Counted from the first letter of the stretch, positions 16,941 through 26,208 are shown. The stretch is 49,545 bases of DNA from Collinsella sp. AF02-46-1 (GCA_934876235.1 CAKXKM010000005.1:1-49545), one strand, 5' to 3'. Translations and numbers: made by a program. The notes: generated by a model not told the origin, from the letters alone.

Positions 16941-18589
16941 TGAAGGCGATCTGGCTTGCGTGCTGCGCATGCGGCGATTACGGGCTGTTGCAGCGGGAAG
17001 TCGAGGGCCGTGATGCGGGTGCACAGGTGCTTCGCGTGGGTGACCTGGACGGGCTGGTTTCCATGGCGCGGGCGTTTCCGTCGCGCCGCGGGGCTGCCAT
17101 CATCGCGGCGTCTCTGTTTGATACCGAAGATGTGCGCAAGACTGTTGCGCGCCTGACGGCCGAAGGCCGCGTGAGTCGCGTGGTCGTGTTGATAGAAGCG
17201 CTCGATCCGTCGGATATCGAGGGGCTTTTTCGCGCGGGGGCGACCGAGGTCATCGCTGCACACAGTATATGCGGCAACGGGCGCGCGGGCGAGGGAGCGG
17301 TTGATTCCGATCGGCGCATGACGATTGAGCCCGATGCTTTTGTTGATAGGGAACCCGGGGCGCCTCGCGCTACAAGAGGCCCGCGTGTTGATGATTATGG
17401 AAAAGCGGAAGCCGAGCATGGTCGGCGCCCCCGGAACCCCCTTGTATACGATGACGCTGGAGGGCCGGCGCAGCATGCTGGCGACTCCCCGGCAGTAGAT
17501 ATGGGATACGTGCACGGCGTGAATCTGGCGGATGAACTCGACGAAGTTGAGGGCCTTGCCGGGTGCGGCGAGTTGTCGCTGATGCAGCATGAGCAGATTG
17601 CGCAGAACGAGCCTGCCTCGCAGACCGAACAAGCAGCCATGCCGGCTTGGACGCAGCACGTGGTTGCGGCGGGGGAGACGGGGACGCTGTCACCGACGCC
17701 CGCCCCGCCGCCTCCGATGTCGCCGGCAGACGCTACCGCTCCGCCGCATCGAGCTCCAGTCATCTGCGCTATTTCGGGTTCGGGCGGTTGCGGCAAGTCG
17801 ACGATCGTTGCCACCATGGCACACACATCGTCGCTGTTGGGCTTGCGTGCCGCCGTGCTCGACCTGGACCTGATGTTTGGAAACCTTTACGACTTGTTAG
17901 GCGTCGATGCTCCGCGCGATATGGCGGCACTTATCGAGCCGTCGGCGGCGGGCATGCTCACCGAGCCGGATATCGTAGCCGCTTCGATGCGCGTGGCGCC
18001 GGGCGTTACGCTCTGGGGTCCCGTCGCGGCGCCCGAGCAAGCCGAGCTCATGGCACGTCCGGTGGAGCTACTGCTTGATGTTCTGCGTCGCGAATCCGAC
18101 GTGGTCTTTATCGATACCTCGGTCTTTTGGGGCGACGCCGTGGCGGCTGCGGTGGCGGCGAGCGACCGTTGCCTGGTCGTTGGCGATGCGGCGGTGTCGT
18201 CCGCGGCATCGGCATCGCGCGTCATTGAACTGGCAGGTCGAGTAGGTGTGCCGCGCACGCGCATGAGCGCCGTGTTCAACCGGTTCGGTGCGCGCGGGGC
18301 AGACGAGGACGTCGCCATGCGCTTTGAGATTGCCTGTGCGTTAAGCTCCAAGATTCGTATCGCCGATGGCGGGCAGGATCTCGCCGCGCTCATGGCGTTT
18401 GGGCGCGCTGACGAGGCAGTGGGGCAGACCAGCGCTTTTGCGACTAGCGTGCGCGAGGCCACGCGCGAGATGCTCGTGGAACTGGGGTGCGCCGTCGGCC
18501 CTTGGAGCGATATGGTCGCCGACCGTGCAACGCGCACCGAACGCCCGCGTATCCGCCTTCCCTGGTCGCGCGAGGGTGATCAGCGATGA
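16940..18589 (+). CDS. cpaE: CpaE/TadZ-like pilus localisation ATPase
   Basis: MinD/ParA-superfamily ATPase of the Tad system, which in other bacteria positions the pilus machinery. The 549-residue protein has three parts. An N-terminal region (1-120) resembles an atypical receiver domain. A low-complexity linker (about 120-270) rich in Pro, Glu and Ala follows. The ATPase domain then has a deviant P-loop, GSGGCGKST (about 280-288), and a LDLDLMFG segment. It overlaps cpaF by 4 bp (ATGA). ATG 16940 is preferred over GTG 16937; both lie near GGAGG. The linker is longer than usual. Confidence 0.82.
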   Translation: MKAIWLACCACGDYGLLQREVEGRDAGAQVLRVGDLDGLVSMARAFPSRRGAAIIAASLFDTEDVRKTVARLTAEGRVSRVVVLIEALDPSDIEGLFRAGATEVIAAHSICGNGRAGEGAVDSDRRMTIEPDAFVDREPGAPRATRGPRVDDYGKAEAEHGRRPRNPLVYDDAGGPAQHAGDSPAVDMGYVHGVNLADELDEVEGLAGCGELSLMQHEQIAQNEPASQTEQAAMPAWTQHVVAAGETGTLSPTPAPPPPMSPADATAPPHRAPVICAISGSGGCGKSTIVATMAHTSSLLGLRAAVLDLDLMFGNLYDLLGVDAPRDMAALIEPSAAGMLTEPDIVAASMRVAPGVTLWGPVAAPEQAELMARPVELLLDVLRRESDVVFIDTSVFWGDAVAAAVAASDRCLVVGDAAVSSAASASRVIELAGRVGVPRTRMSAVFNRFGARGADEDVAMRFEIACALSSKIRIADGGQDLAALMAFGRADEAVGQTSAFATSVREATREMLVELGCAVGPWSDMVADRATRTERPRIRLPWSREGDQR

Positions 18590-19914
18590 GCCTGCAAACG
18601 AGGATTAAGGCTGCCGGCGCTGCGGCGGCGGCAGCGCCTGTAGATGTGGGGCGTCGCCGCGCCGTGAAACGACGCACCAAGCGCGCCGTGATGGACCGCA
18701 TGGGTTACGACGAAGTGGCGCGTATCAGCGCCTATATCGACCCGGCACTTGCCCGCTCGGAATTGCGTCCTGCGGTGGAGGCGGCGCTCAATGTTGAGGA
18801 GCCGACCGATCTCGCGACGCCCGAGCGCGAGACCATCATCGACGAGATTTTGGATGACGTGGTGGGCTTGGGGCCGTTGCAGCCGCTCATCGAGGACGAC
18901 ACCGTTACCGAGATCATGATCAACGGCTGCCGCTCGGCTTTCTTTGAACGCGGCGGCGTCTTGTACCCCATCGAGCATGCGTTTGAGGATGATGAGCAGA
19001 TCCGTGTGCTTATCGACCGCATTATCTCGCCACTTGGCCGCCGTATCGACGAGCGCAGCCCCATCGTCAACGCCCGCCTCAAAACGGGCTATCGCGTCAA
19101 CGCGGTGATTCCGCCTGTGGCGATTGACGGACCGATTCTCACCATCCGAAAGTTCTCGGACCGTATCTGCTCGCTGGACGAGCTCGTGGGGTTGGGATCG
19201 CTGCCGCTTTGGTATGCGCAGCTGCTGTCGTGTGCGGTGTCGCTGCGACAGGACCTGGCGGTTGCGGGAGGCACGGGATCTGGTAAGACCACCCTGCTCA
19301 ACGCGTTGTCATGTGAGATTTCCACCGGCGAGCGCATCGTGACGATCGAGGACTCTGCCGAGCTCAAGTTTGCGCATCATCCGCACGTGGTGCGCCTAGA
19401 GGCGCGCGAGGCTTCAATTGAGGGCGAGGGCGCGGTGACGATCCGCGACCTGGTGACTAATGCCCTGCGCATGCGCCCCGACCGCATCGTGGTGGGCGAG
19501 GTGCGCGGTGCCGAGTGCTGCGACATGTTGCAGGCCATGAACACGGGCCACGACGGGTCGCTCACCACGCTTCATGCGGGTTCAGAACAGGAGACCGTGG
19601 TGCGTCTGACGTTGCTTGCACGTTATGGCATCGATCTGCCGAGCGAGCTCATCGAGGAGCAGATTGCCATGGCACTCGACGGTATCGTGATGTCCGAGCG
19701 CCACGCCGATGGCAGGCGCTTCGTCTCCTCGTATTCGGGGGTGCGACGCGCCGCATCGGGCGGCGTAGAGCTCGAGCGCTATGTGACGTTCGATGCCGCC
19801 GAGCGCACCTGGACGCTTGACCGCGAGCCGCCGTTTATCGCAGAAGGCCTGCGGTCGGGGACGCTCACACAAGAGGAGGTGGACGAATGGAGATCACTGT
19901 GCCCCTCGTCGTAG
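18586..19914 (+). CDS. cpaF: Tad secretion ATPase CpaF/TadA
   Basis: Hexameric traffic ATPase that drives Flp pilus assembly from the cytoplasmic face. The 442-residue protein contains the conserved NGC..FFERGG region and RKF segment upstream of Walker A (GGTGSGKTT, about 226-234). It also has an Asp box (IEDSAELKF), Walker B-like region (RPDRIVVGEVRG) and the His box (GHDGSLTTLHAG). All features expected of the PulE/VirB11-like CpaF family are present. Start overlaps cpaE; end overlaps tadB by 28 bp. Confidence 0.95.
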   Translation: MSLQTRIKAAGAAAAAAPVDVGRRRAVKRRTKRAVMDRMGYDEVARISAYIDPALARSELRPAVEAALNVEEPTDLATPERETIIDEILDDVVGLGPLQPLIEDDTVTEIMINGCRSAFFERGGVLYPIEHAFEDDEQIRVLIDRIISPLGRRIDERSPIVNARLKTGYRVNAVIPPVAIDGPILTIRKFSDRICSLDELVGLGSLPLWYAQLLSCAVSLRQDLAVAGGTGSGKTTLLNALSCEISTGERIVTIEDSAELKFAHHPHVVRLEAREASIEGEGAVTIRDLVTNALRMRPDRIVVGEVRGAECCDMLQAMNTGHDGSLTTLHAGSEQETVVRLTLLARYGIDLPSELIEEQIAMALDGIVMSERHADGRRFVSSYSGVRRAASGGVELERYVTFDAAERTWTLDREPPFIAEGLRSGTLTQEEVDEWRSLCPSS

Positions 19915-20813
19915 GGGGCTTGGCAGGGCTTTCTGTCGCGACGGCGTGCGGGGCGGAACCTCGTGTGCCGCAGGTACCGCCGGCGGAGCTGGCACGTCAG
20001 GCGCTCGAGACGGTGGCAGAGAAGCTGCCGCGTGAGCTGGTGGAAAACGATCTGCTGAAAAAGATCGCCCGTTCGTGGGCATCGCTGGCTCCGGCGCATC
20101 GCCTTGGCCTCGTGATCGAAGATGCTTCGGGACGTTTGGCGTTTCTGCTGCTATCGAGCGGTGTCTGCTGCGTTTTACTAACGATGGTGTCGTTATCGCC
20201 CCTCGGATTTGCCTTGGGACTTGTTGCTCCGTTTGCCGTTGGTGCCGCTCGGGATGGCTTTGAGAGCCGGCGCGAGCAACACGATGCAGAAGAGGCAATG
20301 CCCGAGGCGTTTACCGCACTTTCCATGTCGCTTGCCTCGGGACATTCGCTGGCCCAGGGCATGCGCTTTGTGGGCGCTCATGCGCAAGAGCCAGTGCATA
20401 CCGAGTTTTTGCGGGTGGCGGCGGCGATCGATTGCGGCATCTCGGCGACCGACGCGCTCGATGACTTGCTCGTGCGTATCGACGCCCCCGGTCTTTCGCT
20501 TGTGACCTTGGCGCTTAAGGTGTCTCAGCGCACCGGCGCTCCGCTTGCCGACTTACTGTCCGAGGCGTCGAGCATGGTGGGGGAGCGCATTGAGCTCAAG
20601 CGCCGCCTGGATGTTAAGACGTCGCAGGCTCGCATGTCTGCGCATATGGTCGCGGCGATGCCGGCGGGCATGTGCGCGGTGTTGGCGCTGCTTTCGGCAG
20701 ATTTTCGTCGCGGTCTTGCGACGCCTGCCGGCGCGGGCGCTGTGGTGCTGGGTCTTGCCCTCAACGCCGTTGCCCTGGTGGTTATCCGGCGCATTATGCG
20801 GGTGGAGCTATGA
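19887..20813 (+). CDS. tadB: Tad inner-membrane platform protein TadB
   Basis: Polytopic membrane protein forming, with TadC, the platform of the Flp pilus machine. The 308-residue protein has hydrophobic segments near the N-terminus, at about 90-120 and at the C-terminus. Between them lies a type II secretion F-like domain (ALSMSLASGHSLAQGMRFV, TGAPLADLLSEASSMVGERI). GAGGAGGT lies just upstream of ATG 19887. It overlaps cpaF and is overlapped by tadC. Confidence 0.88.
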   Translation: MEITVPLVVGGLAGLSVATACGAEPRVPQVPPAELARQALETVAEKLPRELVENDLLKKIARSWASLAPAHRLGLVIEDASGRLAFLLLSSGVCCVLLTMVSLSPLGFALGLVAPFAVGAARDGFESRREQHDAEEAMPEAFTALSMSLASGHSLAQGMRFVGAHAQEPVHTEFLRVAAAIDCGISATDALDDLLVRIDAPGLSLVTLALKVSQRTGAPLADLLSEASSMVGERIELKRRLDVKTSQARMSAHMVAAMPAGMCAVLALLSADFRRGLATPAGAGAVVLGLALNAVALVVIRRIMRVEL

Positions 20814-21451
20814 GCGCCCCGGTTGCAGTTGCGGCTTGCCTGTGCGCCCTGAGTGTATTTGTCGCGACGGGTTTGGATCGGGCGGATGCACGCAAGATCG
20901 CAGGGGCCTGCAAGCGCGAGGCGGTGCTGGTCGCTGCCGCGGGTCGCTCGGTGGTCGATGCTCTGACCGCGCGAGTGAAGGGCGCGGTTGGAGCGGGCGG
21001 CCCGGCGCGAGTGTCGCTCGGCGAAGTGTCCGAGATGATCGATGTTGTGCGCTTGGGTCTTTCGGCCGGTCTTTCGTTTGATGCGGCGCTTGAGATTTTC
21101 TGCGCCAACCGCCGGTCAGTGCTGGCTCTTCGCCTTGAGCGCGCCTGCATGGCGTGGCAGGTGGGCGTGGGCACGCGTGAGGACGAGTTGTTGGCCGCCG
21201 CGCGCGACCTGGACGTGCGAGCGCTCGAGACCTTTGCCATCACGGTGGGGCAGACGCTCGCCCTGGGTGCCCCACTTGCCGAGACGCTGGCCGCTCAAAG
21301 TCGCGAGATCCGTGCGGCTCATCGCGCCGCGGTCGAGCGCGAGATCGAGCGTGCACCCGTCAAGCTGCTGATTCCCACCGGCACGCTCATCTTGCCGGCG
21401 TTGCTTCTGTCCATATTGGGCCCGCTGCTGGGAGCAGGCGGGATGATGTAG
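20810..21451 (+). CDS. tadC: Tad inner-membrane platform protein TadC
   Basis: Second platform protein, 213 residues, with an N-terminal transmembrane segment, a T2SF-type cytoplasmic domain (IDVVRLGLSAGLSFDAALEI ... AITVGQTLALGAPLAETL) and a C-terminal hydrophobic helix ending LLSILGPLLGAGGMM. ATG 20810 overlaps the tadB stop (ATGA). An open frame extends back to 20672 but lies inside tadB. Shorter than many TadC proteins, though the domain order is complete. Confidence 0.86.
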   Translation: MSAPVAVAACLCALSVFVATGLDRADARKIAGACKREAVLVAAAGRSVVDALTARVKGAVGAGGPARVSLGEVSEMIDVVRLGLSAGLSFDAALEIFCANRRSVLALRLERACMAWQVGVGTREDELLAAARDLDVRALETFAITVGQTLALGAPLAETLAAQSREIRAAHRAAVEREIERAPVKLLIPTGTLILPALLLSILGPLLGAGGMM

Positions 21452-21461
21452 GGAGGAATAC

Positions 21462-21695
21462 ATGAACACGATGACTGACGCTGCTGGCAAGGTCCAGGGC
21501 TGGGCGTTTTGCCGGGCGGCACATGTTCGTCAGCGCGCCAAGGAACTATTGCAGGAGGAGAGTGCACAGGGTACCACCGAGTATGCCATCTTGGTCGGCG
21601 TGCTCGTGGTGATCGCGATTATCGCCATCGTCGCATTTAAGGGCAAGGTCCAAGATCTATGGAACGCTATCAGCGAGGGCATCAACAGCCTGTAG
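21462..21695 (+). CDS. flp: Flp-family type IVb pilin
   Basis: Likely major pilin: 77 residues with a positively charged leader of about 36 residues, the processing region SAQG-TTEYAIL, and one hydrophobic helix (about 42-60) followed by a short tail. The Glu-Tyr pair after Gly is typical of Flp prepilins. The leader is long for this family. GGGAGG precedes ATG 21462. No prepilin peptidase gene is present in the locus, so processing must rely on one encoded elsewhere. Confidence 0.88.
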   Translation: MNTMTDAAGKVQGWAFCRAAHVRQRAKELLQEESAQGTTEYAILVGVLVVIAIIAIVAFKGKVQDLWNAISEGINSL

Positions 21696-22222
21696 AGGGC
21701 GAGCGCCCCATCGGGGTGCTGCTGGTGTTTGCTTGCCTGACCGTGGCGATAGCGGCGGTGCTTTGGGGGCTTAACGCCGCGCGGCAGCAGCGTCCTGGGA
21801 CCGCCTCCGATTTGGGCTCAGATTCGGCGGTGGCGTCTCAAAAAGATGAGATGCGAGATGCGGACGATTCGGATGTCGCTGTCACGGCGCAAACCTTTCT
21901 GCGGACGCTCGACAAGCGGTCTGGCACTGCGACGGATTCGCCTGAGGGCAACGCGATTGCGGTCCGGCTTGCATGGTCCGAGGACCGACCGATGACCGAA
22001 GCGGCGGCGGATATGCTGCGTGCCTATCGCGAGGTACCCACGGCGCAACTTGCTCTGAGCGGCTATCTCGACATCAAGGGAAACGTGTGGGGCGCCATCG
22101 TGCGCGACGAACGCGGCTGGGTCGATATGGTGACAATTGCCGCGGATGCTGGCGATGCTTCGTGTCGTCTGCGCGCCGTGCGCCTGAGCCCGCAGGCAAC
22201 GGACTCAAAGGAGGGATCGTGA
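21659..22222 (+). CDS. Single-pass membrane protein of the Tad locus, unknown function
   Basis: 187 residues with one hydrophobic helix (about 19-38, VLLVFACLTVAIAAVLWGL) and a polar domain predicted outside the cell. I do not recognise the family. The start is uncertain: ATG 21659 overlaps the end of flp by 37 bp in another frame and has a weak Shine-Dalgarno, whereas GTG 21716 would begin at the helix. Its place between two pilin genes in a run of overlapping genes suggests an accessory role in pilus assembly. Confidence 0.65.
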   Translation: MERYQRGHQQPVEGERPIGVLLVFACLTVAIAAVLWGLNAARQQRPGTASDLGSDSAVASQKDEMRDADDSDVAVTAQTFLRTLDKRSGTATDSPEGNAIAVRLAWSEDRPMTEAAADMLRAYREVPTAQLALSGYLDIKGNVWGAIVRDERGWVDMVTIAADAGDASCRLRAVRLSPQATDSKEGS

Positions 22223-22223
22223 A

Positions 22224-22442
22224 ATGCATGATGTCCTGCGTGAGGAATCTGCCCAGGCGACGGTCGAATACGCCATCGTCACGGTGGCGCTGTTATCGAT
22301 CGTGCTGGCGATCGCGGGACTTTGGCGTGCCGGCACCGATGGGCGCTTGGCGGCGCTGGTTGAGCGGGCGGCATCCCATGGCGTTGCCTCGACGTCGGTT
22401 ATCGACGCCGCTGCGGCCGCTAAGGACATCGCGTTGTATTGA
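22224..22442 (+). CDS. Second Flp/TadE-like small pilin
   Basis: 72 residues: short leader MHDVLREESAQA, then TVEYAIVTVALLSIVLAIAG, which matches the Glu-Tyr-containing helix of Flp pilins and pseudopilins, then a polar tail. GGAGGG precedes ATG 22224. It may be a minor pilin. The position after Gln is Ala rather than the usual Gly, so processing may be less efficient or absent. Confidence 0.8.
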   Translation: MHDVLREESAQATVEYAIVTVALLSIVLAIAGLWRAGTDGRLAALVERAASHGVASTSVIDAAAAAKDIALY

Positions 22443-22914
22443 TGCCGCGCGCGAGGACCGGGCGCAGTCTACGGTCGAGGCCGCTTTTTTGCTGCCGACG
22501 TTTCTGACACTCATCCTTCTCGCGCTGCAACCGGTGTGCCTGCTCTATACGCGCGCGGTCATGGAGTCTGCCGCCGCCGAGACCGCGCGGCTCATGACCA
22601 CGACGACGGCGGAGGACGACGATCTTAAGGAGTTCACCCGCCGCCGACTTGCCGCAGTGCCCAACGTTTCGATCTTTCATGCCGGCGGGCCGTTGTCGTG
22701 GGATATCGAGCTTGGCCGGGCCGGTGCGGGTGGCGTCTCGTCCGTGTCCGTTTCCGGCGAGGTCAAGCCGTTGCCTGTGATCGGTGCGTTTGCGCAGGCT
22801 ATGGGTGGTACCGCCGAGGGCGGCTACGTTGAGCTCAAGGTCGATGTCTCGTATCAATCGCGTCCCGAATGGCTGGAGGGAGATTATGATTCGTGGATTG
22901 CTGCATGGGATTAG
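22378..22914 (+). CDS. tadE: TadE-like pseudopilin
   Basis: 178 residues with the TadE pattern RAQSTVEAAFLLPTFLTLIL, a charged segment and a helix, then an extracytoplasmic domain. The start is ambiguous. ATG 22378 gives a basic 28-residue leader but overlaps the previous gene by 65 bp. The only near alternative is a rare ATT at 22438 directly at the previous stop, with AAGGA at 22422. No ATG, GTG or TTG lies in frame nearer the conserved helix. It overlaps the next gene by 29 bp. Confidence 0.8.
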   Translation: MALPRRRLSTPLRPLRTSRCIDAAREDRAQSTVEAAFLLPTFLTLILLALQPVCLLYTRAVMESAAAETARLMTTTTAEDDDLKEFTRRRLAAVPNVSIFHAGGPLSWDIELGRAGAGGVSSVSVSGEVKPLPVIGAFAQAMGGTAEGGYVELKVDVSYQSRPEWLEGDYDSWIAAWD

Positions 22915-25051
22915 GCGCTGCCTGTTGCGGGTGACGCAAGGGTTTGCGGCCCGCCGTCGACCAGGCGCTCTCCGCAAACGAGGCGGCTTTATGGGTCGAG
23001 CCGGTGTCGATCTGTTTATCGAAGACGGCGCCTATACCACGCTTTCTTCTGCCGTGGTCATCCTAGTGGTGCTCACATTGTTGTTTTCGTCGACCGCGGC
23101 GATATGGAGCATGTCGCGTGCCGGGGATACTCAGGTGGCGGCTGATAGTGGCGCGCTGGCGGGTGCCAACGTAGTGTCGTCCTATCACACGGCTGCCACG
23201 GTGGTTGATGCGAGCATCTTGAGTCTGGGGCTGGCGGGGTTTGCCACGATCGGGACGGGCCTGGTCGCCATCCTCATCCCGGGTGCCGAGCCGGTTGCCG
23301 GCAATATGGTCGACACCGGGATTGAGATCATTAAAACGCGCAACAAGTTTGCCAAAAGCGCATCGGAAGGCTTACAGAAAATCGAGACGGCTCTGCCGTA
23401 TCTGATCGCCGCGCGTGCCACGCAGGCGGTGTCGGCGCAGGATACCGATAGTGTGACCTATACCGGTACGGCGCTTGCCGTGCCCAGGACATCCGAGTCT
23501 GACTTCGCTGCGCTCGAGGGGTCCGAGATCTCGACCGATGCCATTAAAGACACATCAGATGATTTAGAGTGTGCGGCCGAGGAGCTGCGGAAGGCTTCTG
23601 AGGACACGGCGAAGGCTAAAGAGCGTGCTTGGCTGGCGGATTGTGGTGGGTCTGACAAGGGCTCGGTCGGCAGCTGTTCTTGCATGTGGGAGCGTGCGAA
23701 AAGCCTAACGGATCTCTCCGGTGTTCAAAATCCGCATTACTCATCGAGCGTTACGTGGGAGCCCCAAGTTGCCCTTGATCGCGCGAAGGACTACTACCAT
23801 TGGCGTCTGACAAATGAGAAGCCCCACGGCTCGAGTGTCGAGATGAAGGCAGAGTCTGCGGCGCGTAAGGCGTTTTATACCTATGCGAGCGCGGAGGTCG
23901 ATCGGGCGCATATAACCGAGAACGGAGACAGGGTTTCCTCCTATATTCCGCTGCTGCCGCGCAACTCTGATGAGGTTCGGGCGACGGAACTCTATACCGA
24001 TGCGGTGTGGCCGACTAGCGTGAACGATGACAAGGCGTATCTGCATTACGGGACGACCTGCCCTAACTATAAGAAAGGGACGCCGAGCGGATTTGCTTCG
24101 GTTGCCGATTACGATGGACAGGATAAATGCAGCAAATGCCATTTTGGCGTTTTGTCGCTTGGTGCTGTTGCGGCGCCTTCAACCTCTATCGAAAACGGCT
24201 TCGAATATCACTTCGACGAGTTCAAAAAGGCCTTGGAGGAATACGTCAAATGTCGGAACAAAGAGCTTGAGCTCATGCGTCAGACCGAGGATGAGGCCGA
24301 CCGTGCGAGCAATGCGTTTGACCAGGCAATTAAAGCGCTTTCGGGCGAGCGTCCGCGTATCGCTCCGCCCGGTCGCAACGGCGTGGTTGCCTTTGCGGTT
24401 TCGGGTGCCATCTCGAGCCCCGATGAGCTCAACTCTTCGTTTAACACGGCAGTCAGGCTTGGCGATCGCGGTGCCATCTCTGCCGCGGTGCTGGCGCCCG
24501 ATGAGGCGACGGCGCAAAACAACGTGCTTTCGCGATTTTTCTCGACATTGAAGGAACGCTCGGGTGGCGTTGCCGGCGTACTCGATGGCGTCATGGATGT
24601 CTGGGGACGGCTGCTTGTGGGATACGGAGACATCCAAGGTTCGGCCGACGAACTTATGGACGAGATGATTAAAGGCCTAGGAGGGGGCAGCGGCGCGTTG
24701 GGCTCCATCGCATCGTGGCTCGGCGATACCGTTTCGGCGTCCGTGGCGGCGCTGGGTTTGGAACCGTGCGACTTGCGCCTGCGAAAGCCGGTGCTGACTG
24801 ATTCCGCCAACGTCATTAAGAGCCCGGGGTCTGACATTGCTGGTCTCTCTCAAGCGCAAGACAAACTGCGAAGTATTCCGTTGGGCGTGACCGATCCCAA
24901 GGCGCTTTGCGAGGCGTTGGAATATCAAGTCGAACGCACCATCAGCGGTACGGTGTTCACGCTTGCGGAGATTCCTCTGCCCGGCGGCGGCTCCATCCCG
25001 CTCACCGTCGATGTCGCCACGCTGGTTGGCGCTCTGGGCGGTGGGTCGTAA
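22886..25051 (+). CDS. Large TadG-like pilus-associated protein with Cys clusters
   Basis: 721 residues, much larger than typical TadE/TadF. After a basic N-terminus there is one hydrophobic helix (about 55-75, TLSSAVVILVVLTLLF), then SMSRAGDTQVAADSGALAGA, the pattern of TadG-type proteins. A very long extracytoplasmic region follows with a helical, charged character (about 200-510) and two cysteine clusters. These are three Cys with CSC near residue 251-270, and CP..(about 22 residues)..CSKC near 391-417. The clusters could form disulphides or bind metal outside the cell. ATG 22886 has GGAGGGAG upstream. Confidence 0.75.
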   Translation: MIRGLLHGIRRCLLRVTQGFAARRRPGALRKRGGFMGRAGVDLFIEDGAYTTLSSAVVILVVLTLLFSSTAAIWSMSRAGDTQVAADSGALAGANVVSSYHTAATVVDASILSLGLAGFATIGTGLVAILIPGAEPVAGNMVDTGIEIIKTRNKFAKSASEGLQKIETALPYLIAARATQAVSAQDTDSVTYTGTALAVPRTSESDFAALEGSEISTDAIKDTSDDLECAAEELRKASEDTAKAKERAWLADCGGSDKGSVGSCSCMWERAKSLTDLSGVQNPHYSSSVTWEPQVALDRAKDYYHWRLTNEKPHGSSVEMKAESAARKAFYTYASAEVDRAHITENGDRVSSYIPLLPRNSDEVRATELYTDAVWPTSVNDDKAYLHYGTTCPNYKKGTPSGFASVADYDGQDKCSKCHFGVLSLGAVAAPSTSIENGFEYHFDEFKKALEEYVKCRNKELELMRQTEDEADRASNAFDQAIKALSGERPRIAPPGRNGVVAFAVSGAISSPDELNSSFNTAVRLGDRGAISAAVLAPDEATAQNNVLSRFFSTLKERSGGVAGVLDGVMDVWGRLLVGYGDIQGSADELMDEMIKGLGGGSGALGSIASWLGDTVSASVAALGLEPCDLRLRKPVLTDSANVIKSPGSDIAGLSQAQDKLRSIPLGVTDPKALCEALEYQVERTISGTVFTLAEIPLPGGGSIPLTVDVATLVGALGGGS

Positions 25052-25527
25052 TGAGTATCCGCATGCGTCTGCGCGAGGAGCGCGCCCAAGCGACGGTGGA
25101 GATAGCAGTGGTTACGCCCGTTTTGCTGGTGCTGGCACTCATCGTATACAACGTCATGATCTATGCCAGCGCTGTCGCGCGCTTCGACCGCGTGGTGCCC
25201 GACATCGTGTTGGCGCACGCCGTGGCGCCGAGCGGGGAGGGCGACGAAAGCTCTGTCGATGCCTCGGCGACGGTCCGGACTCAAATTCTGAATGCCATGG
25301 AAGGCTATGACTTGCAGATCGAAGTGTCGAGCGAGCAAGGCGCGGAGGCATCGGATGGTGGCCTGCTCTCCCTATCCGGTACGTTTAGGACCTACACCTG
25401 CACCATGCACTATGAGCCGTGGCCGACTTCTCTCAGCATCGCTGGCGTTCCGCTGGGGGCGCCGACAACGTTGTCGCACGAGCGCGCGGTGACGGTCGAT
25501 CCATGGCGTCCGGGGGTGGTCATGTGA
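25051..25527 (+). CDS. TadE/TadF-like pseudopilin
   Basis: 158 residues: leader MSIRMRLREERAQA, then TVEIAVVTPVLLVLALIVYN, the conserved N-terminal helix of TadE-family proteins, then an extracytoplasmic domain of about 120 residues. ATG 25051 shares its A with the preceding TAA stop. It is likely a minor pseudopilin needed for pilus assembly. Confidence 0.82.
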   Translation: MSIRMRLREERAQATVEIAVVTPVLLVLALIVYNVMIYASAVARFDRVVPDIVLAHAVAPSGEGDESSVDASATVRTQILNAMEGYDLQIEVSSEQGAEASDGGLLSLSGTFRTYTCTMHYEPWPTSLSIAGVPLGAPTTLSHERAVTVDPWRPGVVM

Positions 25528-25883
25528 CCGCGGTCTCGTCCTACATCGCCTACGCGCGGGCACTCAATAGGCTGGGCTGGACGCCGGCCGAGTTTGCGGT
25601 GGCGGAGTCGTTTGCCGTGCGCCTGCGCGGCATGCTGGGACGGTGTCCGGTTGCCGCCAACGGTCTGCCGCTCGTCATGGCATTTCCACGCTGCTCTTCG
25701 GTCCATACGTGTTTTATGGCCTATCCCATCGACATCGCCTTCATCGATCGCGACGGCAATATCCTCGCGCGCTACGAAAACGTATGTCCCTGGCGTATGT
25801 GCTCCTGCCCCGGCGCCTGGGCCGCACTAGAGCGCTCTTCAATCATTGTTTCGACCCCTGCTCTCCAACGCGTGCCGGCTTAA
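25524..25883 (+). CDS. DUF192 family protein at the end of the Tad operon
   Basis: 119 residues resembling DUF192: SFAVRLRGMLGR, then MAFPRCSSVHTCFMAYPIDIAFIDRDGNIL, with the family's conserved IDIAFID segment. GTG 25524 overlaps the preceding stop (GTGA) and has GGGGGTGG upstream. Unlike many DUF192 proteins it lacks a signal peptide. The function of the family is unknown. Cysteines are numerous for its size (six visible). Its last position in the pilus operon suggests a link to pilus function, but this is inference. Confidence 0.75.
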   Translation: MTAVSSYIAYARALNRLGWTPAEFAVAESFAVRLRGMLGRCPVAANGLPLVMAFPRCSSVHTCFMAYPIDIAFIDRDGNILARYENVCPWRMCSCPGAWAALERSSIIVSTPALQRVPA

Positions 25884-25941
25884 GAATTGGCGACAGCGGA
25901 CTTTCGTCATACGAAATTGGGTAAGATGGAGGAGAAGATGC

Positions 25942-26208
25942 ATGGATGTTGAGATCCATCCCAACGCTAAAAAGCACCTGACAGAAAAGCGGGTGCTTAG
26001 CGTTTGGCTTGCGGTTACTGAGTGCATTCGTCGCGAGTCGAAGGACGAGCCGCCGAGATGGCTTGCGATTGGATGGCTCCCAGACGGACGAAGCGTGGAG
26101 CTTGTCGCGGTCGAGCTTGTCCGTGGGTGGCTTATCATTCATGCCTTGTCTCCAGTCCAGAAGAAATTTTGGCAGGAGATTGAACGGGCTCGGCAAAGGG
26201 GTCGATGA
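25942..26208 (+). CDS. Putative toxin of a two-gene toxin-antitoxin-like module
   Basis: 88 residues, basic and compact (begins MDVEIHPNAKKH, ends IERARQRGR), with a predicted beta-rich core (WLAIGWLPDGRSVELVAVEL, WLIIHALSP). It resembles small RelE/BrnT-like toxin folds of Actinobacteria but I cannot assign a named family. GGAGGAG precedes ATG 25942. It overlaps the next gene, a ribbon-helix-helix protein, by 4 bp, the classic arrangement of type II modules, here with toxin first. Confidence 0.6.
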   Translation: MDVEIHPNAKKHLTEKRVLSVWLAVTECIRRESKDEPPRWLAIGWLPDGRSVELVAVELVRGWLIIHALSPVQKKFWQEIERARQRGR

